Below, one piece after another: positions 23,259-35,583 of a stretch of DNA of 64,000 nucleotides (within the stretch, counting starts at the first letter, position 1; every line of letters begins with the position of its first letter). The stretch is taken from contig JAJEKV010000234.1 in NCBI GenBank assembly GCA_021234155.1, positions 408,501 to 472,500 on the forward strand, written 5' to 3'. Position numbers and translations under genes: made by a program. The notes beneath the pieces were generated by a model. The model was not told the DNA's origin, searched no databases, and was given only the letters and a program-made list of their open reading frames with translations. The stretch comes from Isoetes taiwanensis. Lineage: Eukaryota > Streptophyta > Lycopodiopsida > Isoetales > Isoetaceae.

Positions 23259-24555
23259 TTGGTATCGAGATGAAAGTTCCGGACACTTTTCGGGCCGTGG
23301 GAATTAGTGGCTAAGAGTTCAAGAGATTCTACTATAAAGTAGAATGGTTGGTTGGTTGGTTGGTAAATGCACCAGCCAAGATAAGTTAAGAGCAACAAGA
23401 AACTGACATAGGTCTAAGGGAGTGATAGTGTCTTATTTTTTTTTATCATTATTCTGTATTATGTAAGCTAAAAAAAGCTAACGGAATACAGTTTTTCATG
23501 GAGGTAAGCTCGGTTGAAAGTCGCATAAAACATAATGAATGTTAAAAATGGATGTTTTCTTGCGAGGCAGGAACAGCGGGCCATAAGTTATGTTCCTACA
23601 AATTTCTATAACTGCTAGATTGTCTAATGGTGGACCACGTTGCCGCATTACTTGAAAGTAGACCATGTATAGGGAGTTGTAGTGCTTCAGCAAAATCAGT
23701 GCTAGGGTTGTAAGGACCCATGAACAGTGCTTAAAGAGGCAAACTCAAGGGTTTGGGAAGTTGTTAGCTATGTTGAGTAGGTTCTTTTTGTGAGAAGTCA
23801 TAGTAAACTATGTTCATAATCTTTTAGGTTCCCTTGAATTTACTTGTGCGGGTTATATATCCATAAGATACACAGATGGGGAACGGGATTATGTTTTTAT
23901 TTGTCACTCTTGGATTTGGCCACCCAAGATGTGTCATATGAATACGTATCTAGTCCGAGCTGAGTATCTCTCTTTCCATAGTGGGCTTAGTATTTCATAG
24001 TGCGCTATTTTATCCTTAATAGGAAAAAGTAGATTAACCCTATGCAGATGTTTGCTAGGTTAGCTTGGACATGTATTGTAAATAATTTATACAAACACTA
24101 TAAGTTAGTCCCAAATTTTATACATGCTAGTGGCAAGGTTGATGCACTTAGTTGTATTTTGAGTAGGTGGTAGATTAAGTTGGGACTGCACCAATTTGGA
24201 CGCAAATAGTAGAGCTTAAGCCTATATGGGTTAATCAGGGATTTGTTGCATAATCTGTAAGGATATTGGGAATACTCATGTCCTATTGTTGTTGTGCCAG
24301 AAATGTGCAATCGAGGAGACTGCATCAAAGCATAGCAATGGCTCAAAATCACGAAAAGCCATAAGTGGATGAGAGACGTAAAACCCTAGAGATGGCTAAA
24401 GGTTAGCCTTTTGCATTTAAAAGTAATAGAGGAAATGTTAGACCACATTCAAGCAGTGCCTTATGGAGTAGAGTTACGTCACATATTAAGGTTGGAGAAT
24501 CATGTGTACCTCAAGTAACTCATGAGGACATGAGTTGAATTTTACAAGGGGAGAA
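23259..24555 (+). repeat. Internal region 6
   Basis: Nearly identical to 13300-14597, including private variants, which shows that 22882-25948 is a third copy of the array segment at about 12930-15988. It ends with a polypurine tract. Non-coding. Confidence 0.85.
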
Positions 24556-25948
24556 TGTAATGAACCTAGTGGCCTTGTGGGCATGACGTTCGTAGATTAC
24601 CTGAAAGTGGCTTACTTCGTCTCAGTATAAGATGGTGTAGAGCATCTAACGACCTTGTTATGCGTCTATGGGTTATGCTAGTAGTGGCATTTAAAACTAT
24701 CGAAATACATTAGCAAAGGTTACATAAGCAAGAAGGAGTTCGATTAATGCGTATTGGACTTGTAAAATATGATAAGCAAAGCATCCATTAGATTGCATGC
24801 ATGTACATGCACATGCGCATGCATGCATGTGATTGCATGCACAACACTTGTCTAGCATGCATATGCATTGAGATTTACTCATCGTGATATATATATTGGA
24901 TGTGAACAAAGGAGAGGGTGTCTTGGTTTAGTGAAGGATCTTGTTTATTGTTCTCCTCTACCTATTCTCTAGAGAAGGAGAGGCTGGTCAATTGTAGAAC
25001 TATAGCGTAAAACGGGAAGGAGTTTGCAGATGGGAAGGTGATGAGAAAATAGAAGTAAGAAAGGCAGATCCAGTCGATAGGAAGCAGAATCAATCCGAGA
25101 AACTGAGGTGGGGATCTGATGTGTGCTTGGGGATTTGATGAGTGCTTTGTTTTTTGTATTGCTTGGTGGTGCTTGCAATAGAACCGGCAGCTATGGCAAA
25201 CCCAATCGGTTGTTTCAGCTAGAATAGATCTTCAATTTGGTTCTATGTCACACCCAAAGTCTTGCTTATGAATTCTGGCATGTTCTGCCTCCATCCCAGC
25301 CAGTTTTGATCTTGTTTGCCAATCTGGCAGTATCTCTGTGCGAAAGAGAGCCTCTAATATGTCTTTTTGATTTCCAAGTCTCGTTCTTTATAGTCATTTT
25401 GCCCTTTAAGCTCATTGAAAGCCTTGTAGGTTAGTTGTTTAGCAGTTGAGCCTTTCAGGCTATAGACCTAGGTTCGAATCTAGCATATGTTTTGCACAAG
25501 TATTCCTTTTTTGAACTTAGGAATATAAGGGTCAGGTAAATCATCCGTTTCTATTAGTTGTTTTAGACCATACCATAATATACCTTCATATTTTAGAATA
25601 TTGACTATGCATTAATGGAACAATAGGGTCCATTCCTTAGAGTTGTAGTCTTGCAGGACTTATTAGGCATAGTAATGGGAATCTTACGTGAATAATTATT
25701 GATAGGTTCTAAGTTATTGAATCTAGTTTGTATTACTATCATAGGGTCTTGAAGTGATTCTCTATTTTAACTATCGAACTTGCTTTAGGTTATAGTTAGA
25801 TGGTCGCCCAGCTACGTTGTTATATCTTGGAACGTTGTGATAGCCGTTGCATTAAGTGTCCCTAGTTGCATTGCTGCTAGCCTAGATGGTCATTACTTGA
25901 GTTGAGGATTGTTAATCCTACGAATCTTTTAAGTATTGTGGTTATAAT
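24556..25948 (+). repeat. LTR 5' fragment truncated at the LINE
   Basis: It begins TGTAATGAAC and matches LTR3 for 1393 bases, then stops at GTGGTTATAAT where LINE-related sequence starts. Confidence 0.85.
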
Positions 25949-26020
25949 CCATCAAAATGTTGTGATGTGCAGTATGAAGAGTATGCAGCAGAAATTAGAT
26001 CCTGAGATGAGGTGAATTGG

Positions 26021-26659
26021 TCAAAGGATAATTGATAAGTAGAGATAGTCTTCCAAAAATGAGATAGTCTTCAAAAATGTGTAGAAATCACGACCCCAAC
26101 CAGTAATTAAAGTTAAAACCTGAAAGTAACAGCAACCAAAATTCTGCAAGATTAGGAGATACCATTGAGCAATTAATGTCTTAGCAGACTTGGATAGGAA
26201 GCCAGATACAAGGATGAGGCTACTGGGTCTGAAGTGAGAGGGAGTCAAGTTTAGAGTTGAAAAAGGCATAGAAAGAGTCAGCAGATCCAAAAGTGTAACT
26301 ACCAGTAGTCTGCTCAGCAATGCTATCCATGCAAGAGAGGTCGACATCTGATCCAAACAAAGCAAGGAGCCAAACAAATCAGCCAGCAGTCTGTGAGTAT
26401 AGTACTGCTCTCTGAATCTTGAGAATTGTTCCTCAGTCATGTATCTGTGGTACATGGAGAGGAGATCAAACATAGTATAGACTTGCACCACTTCTCTGCA
26501 GAACATTCTTGCAATAGTCGTGTCCAGATTTTCTTCATTTTCAGAGAGTTTGCTGAAGAATATTTTTAGATCAAGATCAGCCTCCCTTTTGAGTAGATTG
26601 TCCTCCAATTCACCCATGCTCTTCTTGCATTTCTCCAAGTAGGCTAACATCATCACCAA
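26021..26659 (-). other. Open frame in the LINE 3' region
   Basis: A 212-codon frame starts inside the end of ORF2 and runs through the 3' region. The first ~100 residues are charged and helical, and the rest looks like chance translation (hydrophobic, biased). I recognise no domain. It may be a remnant of a third LINE ORF or of no coding meaning. Confidence 0.25.
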
Positions 26660-29600
26660 AAGCAGAATTAGAGTTTATAACATTGAAGTTAGCTACAAAT
26701 AAATCAAAAGACCCCCTGAAATGCCCAACCACATCCCATTTTCTGTCATATTTATCAGATTGCTTCCTTTTGTGAGCTGTAGCAGTAGACTGAACATCAA
26801 GTTGAAAATGCAATTTGATCCAAAAAATCGAGAAATTCTTTTTGCCATAGACTACTCTATTTCTTGCCTTCTAGATATTCCAAAGAGCAATAAACATGAT
26901 AGTATTAGCAAAAGTACAATCATTTTGGACATAAGACAGCAAATTTCCAGGGATCCTGTTGGGAAAAAACTGACCCAGCTTATCATCAAACCAAGACCAA
27001 AAAGAATTAAGCTTAGGGCAGATAAAGATGTGTTCGAGATCTTCCTCCAAATTACAATGAAGCTGACACAAGGCTGAGATGTTGCCATTCCTGAGGGAGA
27101 GAAGATGTAAATTAGGAATGCTTTTATTGGCTAGCAACCAAATAAAGAAATTGACCTTGGGGAAGCAATAAGAGTTCCAAACATTATGAAATAGAGATTT
27201 GGCCTCCTCCATAGTGATAGACCATTTGAGACCAGCTTTGGAAGGATTGTCAAAGTTGCTAATAGCAGAATAGATTTGACTGACCTTATATAAACACTTA
27301 CCTGCAATGCTCCAATTGGTTGCCTTTGGGACAACATTATTTAACCAAGTCTGAGGAAGGATAGACTTAATATGCAAATAGATCTTTTTATCACTAGAAG
27401 TGCCATGAACTAAGTTTTTCAGATTGGTCCAAGAGATGAGTTTATTGTTCATATATAGGTCACCAAGGAATAAGAGGCCATAGTCAGACCATTTCTTGTA
27501 AATTCTTGGATGTCTCAAGGCAAGAGTCTTACTAGGATGATTCCTCTAATTGGATTCCGAAAAAATAGTCATTTGCAAGTTAAGATCTTGAGGATCATCA
27601 TATACATAGGGCATTGCACCTTATTCCAAGCCATAATGAAGTTTCTCATAAGAGGGGAAGTATTTGCACCAGCCTGAAGAACATTAAAACAAGAGTCAGG
27701 TAAAATATGCTCAATTGTAGGATGGCCAACCAGGTGAGAGCAAGAGAGCCAGTATCTGATAAAATGAGAGGATGGACCAGCACTATTCATGAAGGATTTC
27801 CAAATGTATTTGCCGGCCCAGAGCACAAGGCTTTGAGATAAAGATCCTTGCAGACCAAGACCACCATGTTTTTAGGCCCGGAAACATAATTCCACCCAAC
27901 TAGATGGGAGCCTTTCCAAATGAACTTTTCGATAATCTTTTCAATCTCGGAATAGATTGACTTAGGGGGCCACTAAAGCGAGAGGAAAAGTAAATGTGAG
28001 TCTTTGGCGGAGACGAGTTTGCAATAATCGATCTACCAGCAAAGGACAATCCACCTCTGAAATTATTTAGCTTTTTCTTTATTCTGTCAATTATAGGCTG
28101 CCAAAGGCCTTTAAGATTAGGATTGAGAGACAATGGCATACCTAATAGAGTGGAGGCATGATGAGTATTGACAACCTTAAGATTAGCAAAGTTTGACTGG
28201 ATGTTATCACCAATGATCACACATTTAGCCAAGTTTAGGTGGACCCCAGAAGCAGCTGAGAATTGCTTGATAATGTCAAGAAAGAATTCGATGTTAGATA
28301 TATCAGCATCTAAAAAGGCAAAGGTATCATCAGCATATTGAGATAGGGTTAGGGTCTCATCACTATTTGGCAACTTAAGACCTTTAATCATCCCAAGCTC
28401 CTTGAAATGAAGAACAGCCTTTGTGAGCATTTCAGCTACTATCAAGAATAAGTAGGGGGCTAGGGGGCAACCTTGTCTGACTCCTCTAGATAGTGGAAAG
28501 AATTGGGAGGGGGAGCCATTGATAATGACAGCAGAATGAGAGAAAGTATTCAAACCATGAATTAGAAGCCTTAATTTTGGGTGAAACCCAAATTTTGAGA
28601 GAGCAAGATCAAGAAAATCCCATCTCACTGTATCAAAGGCTCTCTTAAATCAAGTTTAAGGAGCACACAATTTTGTTTGGAGATGCTATTCCAGTGAAGA
28701 CCTTCCATAGCAGTGATATAGTTGTCCAAGATAAATCTATTAGGAAGAAAGGCTGACTGATAGAGAGATATGTTCTTCTGCAGAAATGCATTGATTCTAT
28801 TTGCAATTATCTTGGCACAGATCTTATAAGAGGTATTGGTTAATGAGATCGGTCTCCAATCTGAGAAAGTAGATGGGTTATCCACTTTAGGAATGAGGGA
28901 AATAAAACCAGCAGAGATTGAAGGATGTAAAAAATTGGCCCCCCAAAAACCTGAAACCATGGAAATGATGTCATGTTTAAGAATATCCCAAAAGTGAACA
29001 TAGAATTCACTGGGAAGGCCATCAGGACCAGGGGACTTGCCTCTGCCAAAGGATTTGAGAACCTTGAGAATCCCATCTTCTCCAGGGGGAGTCACAATAG
29101 AATCATCCATATTATCCATAGTAGATGGAATGATCACATCCAGCAAGTCAAGAAATTTTCTTTCCTTGACAAGGTCAATTTGCTGGGCTGGAGTTTTGGA
29201 AAAAAGGGTGGCATAGTTCTCTTGGAAGAAAGACTTAATAAGCTTGGAGTCATTCAGGGATATACCAGTGTCAGTCTGAACTTGAGTGATAGCATTTCTA
29301 AGAAGTCTGACTTTAGCCATTTTGAAGAAAAAACTGGAGCTACCATAGTCCATGACCTTATTGAATTTTATCTTACATTTGATAGAAGAACTTTTGGCCT
29401 CAACTTCCTCAACACTTTTTAGGTAATTTTCAAGAAGTTCCTCACCAATATGAAGGTTAAGATTGAGAGGATCTCCTTGGAGGAGAGATCTAATATCCCT
29501 CATCTTGGCAAGCAATTGCTCTTTTTCACTAATTTTAGCCAAATGTTTGCTTTTAGACCAACCTTTAATCCAACTCTTGACCTTCTTGATTTTGCTATAA

Positions 29601-30457
29601 AATCTTTTCATTGACTGCTGATTACCTTCATCAGTGATATTGAGATAGAAATCTTTGAAGTCTCTAACAAAGGAGTCATTTTCTAGAAGAGCACAGTTAA
29701 ATTTATAAGATACATTACCATCCCTGGGAGTTTGAGTCAGTTGCTTAGTACATAAAAATTGAGGCTGATGGTCTGACACAATATTTCCTTCATCACTGGA
29801 GACATAGCAATTATCCCAAAGGGATGAGGTTGGACTACACACATAAAATCTGTCCAGGGTACAATAAACTCTTTTGTCACCTTTTTGCTTATTAGACCAA
29901 GTAAAAGAAGCAGTAGAGGAAGGAACATAAACCAAGGAAGTGTCAGAGATAAAAGAGTCCCAATTAGATCTCTCCAATGTAGACATATTGAGATGGTTTC
30001 CAAGTTTCATATTCCAAGAGGGAGTATTATTAAAGTCCCCCCCTATAATCCAGTCCAATATAGGATTATCATGCATCCAATCTTTAATTTCAGACCAAAG
30101 AACTTCTCTTTCTTTTGGGTTGGTGGAGGCATAGACATTGATAACTCCAAATGTGGAATCTTGTAACTGAAAAATGACAGCTTGCCACATTTTAGAGGGG
30201 GAGTTATAGAAAGAGAGATGTTTCAGATTTTTCCATATCATGATAATACCTCCACTTCTACCAGAGGCCTCAATTCAGGTGGAAGAGGCTCCAGGGTAAA
30301 TCCAATCTCCAAGATTGGAGATTTCAAATTTGGGAACCTTAACTTCCTGCAGCAGAATTATATCAGAGTTATAATTCCTAAGCTGGGAGATGGCTCGTCT
30401 CCTTTTGATTGGGCCTTTAATACCCCTAACATTCCATGAGATGATCTTCATGGGCAA
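26610..30457 (-). pseudogene. LINE ORF2: endonuclease-reverse transcriptase
   Basis: ORF2 nicks the target with its endonuclease and copies the RNA by target-primed reverse transcription. The AP-endonuclease domain shows ISWNVRG at its start, LLQEVK, GGDFNN and SDHQPQ, so all catalytic positions are present. The reverse transcriptase shows PGPDGLPSEFY, LIPKVDNP, the template-binding DWRPISL region, GVRQGCPLAPYLF and the YADD catalytic box at 28323-28337. A zf-RVT-type C-terminus carries FFIWLLANKSIPNL and HCNLEEDLEHIFICP. Breaks: an in-frame TGA after GASST near 30274; a one-base deletion near 28645, in what would be the usual LDFKKAFDTV-type motif; frame changes near 27900-27960, around 27550 and near 26870. 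The protein would be about 1280 residues if intact, normal for a plant L1. Confidence 0.88.
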
Positions 30458-30493
30458 CTCAAAAGATCAGAAGAAAAGAAACTAGGAAAAAGA

Positions 30494-32942
30494 TTAATAT
30501 CTTTTCTTTTTCCCTTTCCCTTTTCTAACTTTACTTCTAGTGTTGGCAGCAGGTGTATTATGCAAGTTTATGAGCTCAGACAGGGGAGTATCATACTTTT
30601 TAGCTTTAGCCAGTTTTTTCTCTCGAGCAGAGGTATGTCTAGAAGTATCTTCTTTATGAGGACACTCAGCTAGGTATTTATCTCCCTCCCAGTTTTCCTT
30701 ATCAATTTCCATGTCACTGACATCAGAAGCCCCCCCAGGGATGAATTCAAACATTTCATTTATACTAGCAGGAAGATCACAATTAAAATTAGGAGTCTCC
30801 AAATGAATATGACAAGGAGGAGAGAGAACCTGACCTGAAAGTTCAGCAGCCACCTCATGAGTAACCATTTTGCTGGAGTCCTCTCTCTTGTAACCTTCTT
30901 CATAATTATCCTGATCATTCACCAGCTCTCTTTCTAGAGTATCTTGCACAATCTCTTCCTCCAAAATATGGCATGCTTGTTGTGATTGAGAGCAAAGACC
31001 CTCTTGCAAGGAAGCTAATTGCTCAGCAATACTACTATCTATGAGGGATGGTGGAGGGAGAAAGGGATCAGAGGCTGGAGAGAGATCAATAAAAGGAGAT
31101 TGGGAATGGTTGAATGGATCAATATGGGAATTGCCCAATAGTACATCCAAATCTATCTCAGAATTAAGGTTAGCCAATACCTGAAATTGATTGGTGTTAC
31201 CATTTAGATTTTTGATGTTGTCACTTGAGTTTTCAATATTGCATAATACCATGGTCCTCTCCTTTGATTTAGAAAGATCTTCACTTGCAGAAGCAGAGAT
31301 TGGAGCAGGCACCATTTCAACCAAAGTATCCTTCGGATCAATTACCTCACAAAGGAGCTGATCATTGGTCAGAGAGACCTGTTTTAAGACCCTTTCATGA
31401 CTGTCTTTCCTGATTAATGAACTACTCTTACCCCTGTTAGAGTTCAAAGAATGCAAACTCTTCTTGTTGGTGTTTAGGTTTTTGGCATCCAGAATGATTT
31501 TGTTCAAAGTATCATGTAGACTGTTGACCTTGTTGATGCCATTAGCTGATGGCCCAGCATTGTAGAGCACCTTTACTTGCTGAGGAACCTTTTCAGGAGT
31601 TCCTTTCTGAGCTTGATTTCTAATAGGAGGAGCATCCCCAGTCATATCAATTTGAGACTGTGAGTCTTTCAAATTTTTCTTTCTCTGGATCCTTTTATAA
31701 CTACCATTGACTTTGGTCCACTGAAAGACTTTGTCCTTGGATAAGATGATTGAAGGACCAATGTCCCTATTGTTATTCAGAGAGTCAAAATTAGAAACTG
31801 GTGCACCAGGTAATTGCATTTTGTGCTGACCCTCAACTGTCCTGTTGTTGTTTTCTTTGTGATTGACTTGCTGGCTGACTTGCTGTTTGACTTGCTGATT
31901 GACTTCCTTATCATCAGTCTGATAGCTCATATTCATTTCTGTGGAAGGTGAAATCTCCTTGCAAGAATCATACCAGAAGTGCCTGGCCCTACAGTTTTGA
32001 CAATGAGGAGGCAGGCCAGCCCATCTAAGAGAGAGGGAGGCTTTTTGACCAAAAACATCAAGGAAAGAAATTTGGAGGGGGACATCTTTGGATATATCAA
32101 TTTGGACAAAAGATTTGGGAGGTCTATATGGCGAAAATTCAGTGCAAATGTAAGATCCAATGGAGCCAAAAAGCAGTTTGAGACAGTCCTCATTCCAGTA
32201 GATAGGATTCAACCCATGAAGCGTGGTGGAGGCTACACAAAGATTATCCAAATTGGCAACTTCAAATTTAGGATCCCACTTTAGAAAGGTGAGTTGAAAG
32301 GACTCCAGAGTTAAAGGACCTCGATTTAGTAAAAGGTTGGCAGATCTTTTGTTACCACATTCGATCATAACATATGGGGATTGTAACCAATAAACAGCAT
32401 TGATAAATTTCTTTGTGAAGGTTCAAACAAAAGGCCCAGAGTTTATCAAGTTTAATACCATGCTTATTGATTTTGACAATAACAGCCGAGTCATGAAAAG
32501 AAATCAGTTTTGCATGAACAGAAGGAAGGTCCAAAGAAATACCTTTAAAAGTAACTGATTTCATGGCTTTGAAAGCAGGATTGAAGGATCGAATTGTTCC
32601 GAGAGCATTTGTGAAGAATTTGTCTGGAAATTTTTGCTGTTCCGGCCGTTTATCACCATAGGGTAGAGGAACTTGACTGACCGGATCCATGCATGGTAAT
32701 TGGCCTCTATAGTCGGGGTCCTTGGATAAATTATCCCAGCATGGCACTTTGGAAGACAAAGGATCCATGGAAGACTGTTCAATTAAGGAGTTAGCAAAAT
32801 CACCAAAGAAAATTACATTTTTTGGGTTTTCTTGAAAGGACCTTAGTTGCTTGAGAAGATCGGAGCGGTCAGAGGGCTCAAGATCGGCAAATGCGTGAAG
32901 GATAGAAAGGAATTTAGGGTAATTTTTGTTTATAAGAGCCAT
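30494..32942 (-). pseudogene. LINE ORF1: nucleic-acid-binding protein
   Basis: ORF1 proteins of plant L1 elements bind the element RNA. The first part (MALINKNYPKFLSILHAFAD...) runs to about 32400, where a one-base frameshift moves the reading to the frame starting upstream of VMIECGNKRSANLLLNRGPL. Together they form a DUF4283-like region. A degenerate zinc knuckle, CQNC..H.....C, follows (near 31960-32000). The remaining ~500 residues are polar and low complexity, ending in a lysine-rich tail (KVRKGKGKKKRY). The total of about 800 residues is long but within what plant L1 ORF1 can reach. Confidence 0.75.
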
Positions 32943-33110
32943 CTAGAAAGAATCAGGTAGAAACTACAAAAGCAGATTGAACATGTGCGAAATAACAGGA
33001 GGGAACAACAAAGGGCAAAAAGAAACAGGGAAACGAGCAGAATTAAAATTACAGAAGGCGGAAAGCCACACTCAAAGCCAAAAATAAGGGGAACCACACT
33101 AAAGGATGAA

Positions 33111-33407
33111 TCATTGCTCGGAATACACCTTAACCACAATTTTCGAATCACTCCACCCACAATGCACATGAAAGATCCCAGTAGCAGAGATTTCTTTTTT
33201 CCCCACGAATTCCTGAAGCCAAGAGTCCACAATTTCTACCTCAAATTCCACTGAGCTTGGTACAAACGAGTATTCAGCAACGAAAAGATCTTCTGGGAAA
33301 TACTGTTCCGAGACCAAAGAATTCCACAGAGCCACCGGAGATCCTTTCAAAAAACCACAAGTTAATCTTGCATTATGCTTGATAATTGCAAAAATTCTAG
33401 TATCCAT
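33111..33407 (-). other. Small upstream open frame of the LINE
   Basis: A 98-codon ATG frame (MDTRIFAIIKHNARLTCGFL...) lies between the LINE 5' end and ORF1, in the same direction. It has ordinary amino-acid composition and is not a shadow of another frame. It could be the original ORF1 N-terminus separated by a stop, or an upstream ORF. No domain recognised. Confidence 0.35.
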
Positions 33408-33597
33408 CTGTAGGGAAAATTAAGGGGAAACATGAGAGAGGTAGCCCCTACAAGGCTGGCAATCTTAAACCAGCAATTGCTTCAGATAGGAGTACAGATT
33501 AGCACAAACATATCAAGAAATTAGTTTGAATCTAATAAGACAAAAGATTCAAGAAAAATGGCGCACAAAGCTGACGTGTACATCCTCCTACCACATC

Positions 33598-34044
33598 GGT
33601 TATGAAATATCTTGGTATGAACCTTTCTATTGTATTGCATTGTCTTGTGGTTGTTCTTGGAAGTAAGATGCATGAGGATTCTATGACATCTCGTACTAGA
33701 TCAATCTGTGAGATTATTGGTGATATTCTAACTTGTAAAGTCATGATGGATGTTTAAGACGGTACGTCCTGAGCTGAGAATGCAGTATTGGGATGGAGAG
33801 TCTAGGGATGAGGGTGCGACAGCAGGAGCGTTTTCCAGAGTCATCCTCGGTGACTTATAAGGAGGACTTGTTGGGCTAGTAGAAGTTGTTAGCATGCCAA
33901 ACTCAGATGAGCTTGGTCTTGTATGTAATTACCTGATCAATGGGACTATACTTTATTGAGAAAGTATACGAGGATCTTGGATGTTTAACTTAGATGTTAA
34001 ACGTGTCGGTGCAACGGCCTAGGCCAAGGGGCTAGTCTGTTTCA
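33598..34044 (+). repeat. LTR 3' fragment after the LINE, internally deleted
   Basis: It resumes LTR sequence at the position equivalent to 8427, jumps at about 33752 from the equivalent of 8573 to that of 9062, and ends normally in GTTTCA before a primer site. The array thus continues to the right of the LINE in reduced form. Confidence 0.85.
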
Positions 34045-34463
34045 GTTGGTATCAGAGAGGAAAATTCTGACACTTTCGGGCCGTGGGAATTAGGGGCTAA
34101 GAGTTCAAGAGATTCTACTATAAAGTAGAATGGTTGATTGGTTGGTTGGTTGGTAAATGCATCAGCCAAGATAAGTTAAGAGCAACAAGAAACAGACATA
34201 GGTCTAAGGGAGTGATAGTGTCTTATTTTTTTTATCATTATTCTGTATTAAGGTAAAAAAAGCTAATGGAATACAGTTCTTCATGGAAAAACCCTAGAGT
34301 TGGCTAAAGGTTAGCGTTTTGCATTTAAAAGTAATAGAGGAAATGTTAGTCCGCATTCAAGCAGTGCCTTACGGAGCAGAGTTACGCCATATATTAAGGT
34401 TGGAGAAGCATGTGTACCTCAAGTAACTCATGAGGACATGAGTTGAATTTTACAAGGGGAGAA
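34045..34463 (+). repeat. Internal region 7, large internal deletion
   Basis: It starts with the primer site and (TTGG)n run, then jumps at about 34287 to the last ~180 bases of the internal region, ending in the polypurine tract. About 880 bases are missing compared with intact units. Confidence 0.85.
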
Positions 34464-35583
34464 TGTAACGAACCTAGTGGCCTTGTGGGCATGCCGTTCG
34501 TAGATTACCTGAAAGTGGCTTACTTTGTCTCAGTATAAGATGGTGTAGATCATCTAACGACCTTGTTATGCGTCTATGGATTATGCTAGTAGTGGCATTT
34601 AAAACTATCAAAATACATTAGCAAAGGTTACATAAGCAGAAGGAGTTCGATTAATGCGTATTGGACTTGTAAAATATGATAAGCATGCATTAGATTGCAT
34701 GCATGTACATGCACATGCGCATGCATGCATGTGATTGCATGCACAACACTTGTCTGTAATGGGCCCATGGTAGACCGCTCGAGTATTCGAACCTTGAATG
34801 TGCCTGTGGGGCGTTCCCGAGACACCGGCATAAATGGGTAGAAGCGACTACTCATAAACGTCTAGACGATTTTGCCCAGTTGGCTGAGGGCATGTCGGTT
34901 AGGAACGTTACATTGTCTAGCATGCATATGCATTGAGATTTACTCATTGTATATATATATTGGATGTGAACAAAGGAGAGGGTGTCTTGGTTTGGTGAAG
35001 GATCTTGTTTATTGTTATCCTCTACCTATTTTGTAGAGAAAGAGAGGTTGGCCGAATTGTAGAACAATAGCAGAAACCGAAAGGAGTTTGCAGATGGGAA
35101 GCTGATGAGGAAATAGAAGTAAGAAAGGCATATCCAGTCGATAGGAAGCAGAATCAATCCGAGAAACTGAGGTGCGGATCTGATGCGTGCTTGGGGATTT
35201 GATGAGTGCTTTGTTTTTTGTATTGCTTGGTGGTGCTTGCAATAGAACCGGCAGCTATGGTGAACCCAATCGGCTGTTTCAACTAGAATAGATCTTCAAT
35301 TTTGTTCTATGTCACACCCAAAGTCCATCCCAACAGTTTTGATCTTGTTTGCCAATCTAGCAGTATCTCTGTGCGAAAGAGAGCCTCTAATATGTCTTTT
35401 TTGTTTCCAAGTCTCGTTCTTTATAATTATCTTGCTTTTTAAGTTCTTTGAAAGCCTTGTAGGTTAGTTAGTTAGCAGTTGAGCCTTTTAGGCTATAGAC
35501 CTAGGTTCGAATCTAGCATATGTTTTGCACAAGTATTCCTTTTTTGAACTTAGGAATATAAGGGTTAGGTAAATCATCCGTTT
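34464..35583 (+). repeat. LTR 5' fragment, last unit of the array
   Basis: It begins TGTAACGAAC and matches the first ~960 bases of LTR1, apart from a 163-base insertion (solo mini-LTR plus its target duplication). It stops at CATCCGTTT, where CACTA transposase sequence begins. Confidence 0.85.
34755..34912. mobile_element. 158-bp solo mini-LTR (TRIM-like) with 5-bp target duplication
   Basis: This is the only difference between this LTR copy and others at this place. The inserted unit begins TGTAAT and ends GTTACA (TG...CA ends, 5-6 bp inverted). TTGTC stands at both sides (34750-34754 and 34913-34917). LTR elements of this type make 5-bp duplications, and TRIM elements have LTRs of this size. 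No coding content. Confidence 0.7.

Larger units (their letters stand above)
25949..33597 (-). mobile_element. L1-type LINE retrotransposon, degenerate
   Basis: A two-ORF non-LTR retrotransposon reads from about 33.5 kb down to 25.95 kb on the minus strand. ORF1 (32942-30494) is followed after 36 bases by ORF2 (30457-26610), the usual plant L1 order. There is no poly(A) tail at the low-coordinate end and no target duplication, and the flanking LTR pieces do not join cleanly: about 370 bases of LTR are missing. The insertion site was therefore rearranged after or during insertion. Frameshifts and a nonsense codon make it inactive as written. Confidence 0.9.

Noticed and set aside
5579-25948. 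CRISPR array or centromeric satellite
   Set aside because: The period is about 4 kb with LTR, primer-site and polypurine-tract landmarks. There are no short repeat-spacer units and no ~150-180 bp satellite.
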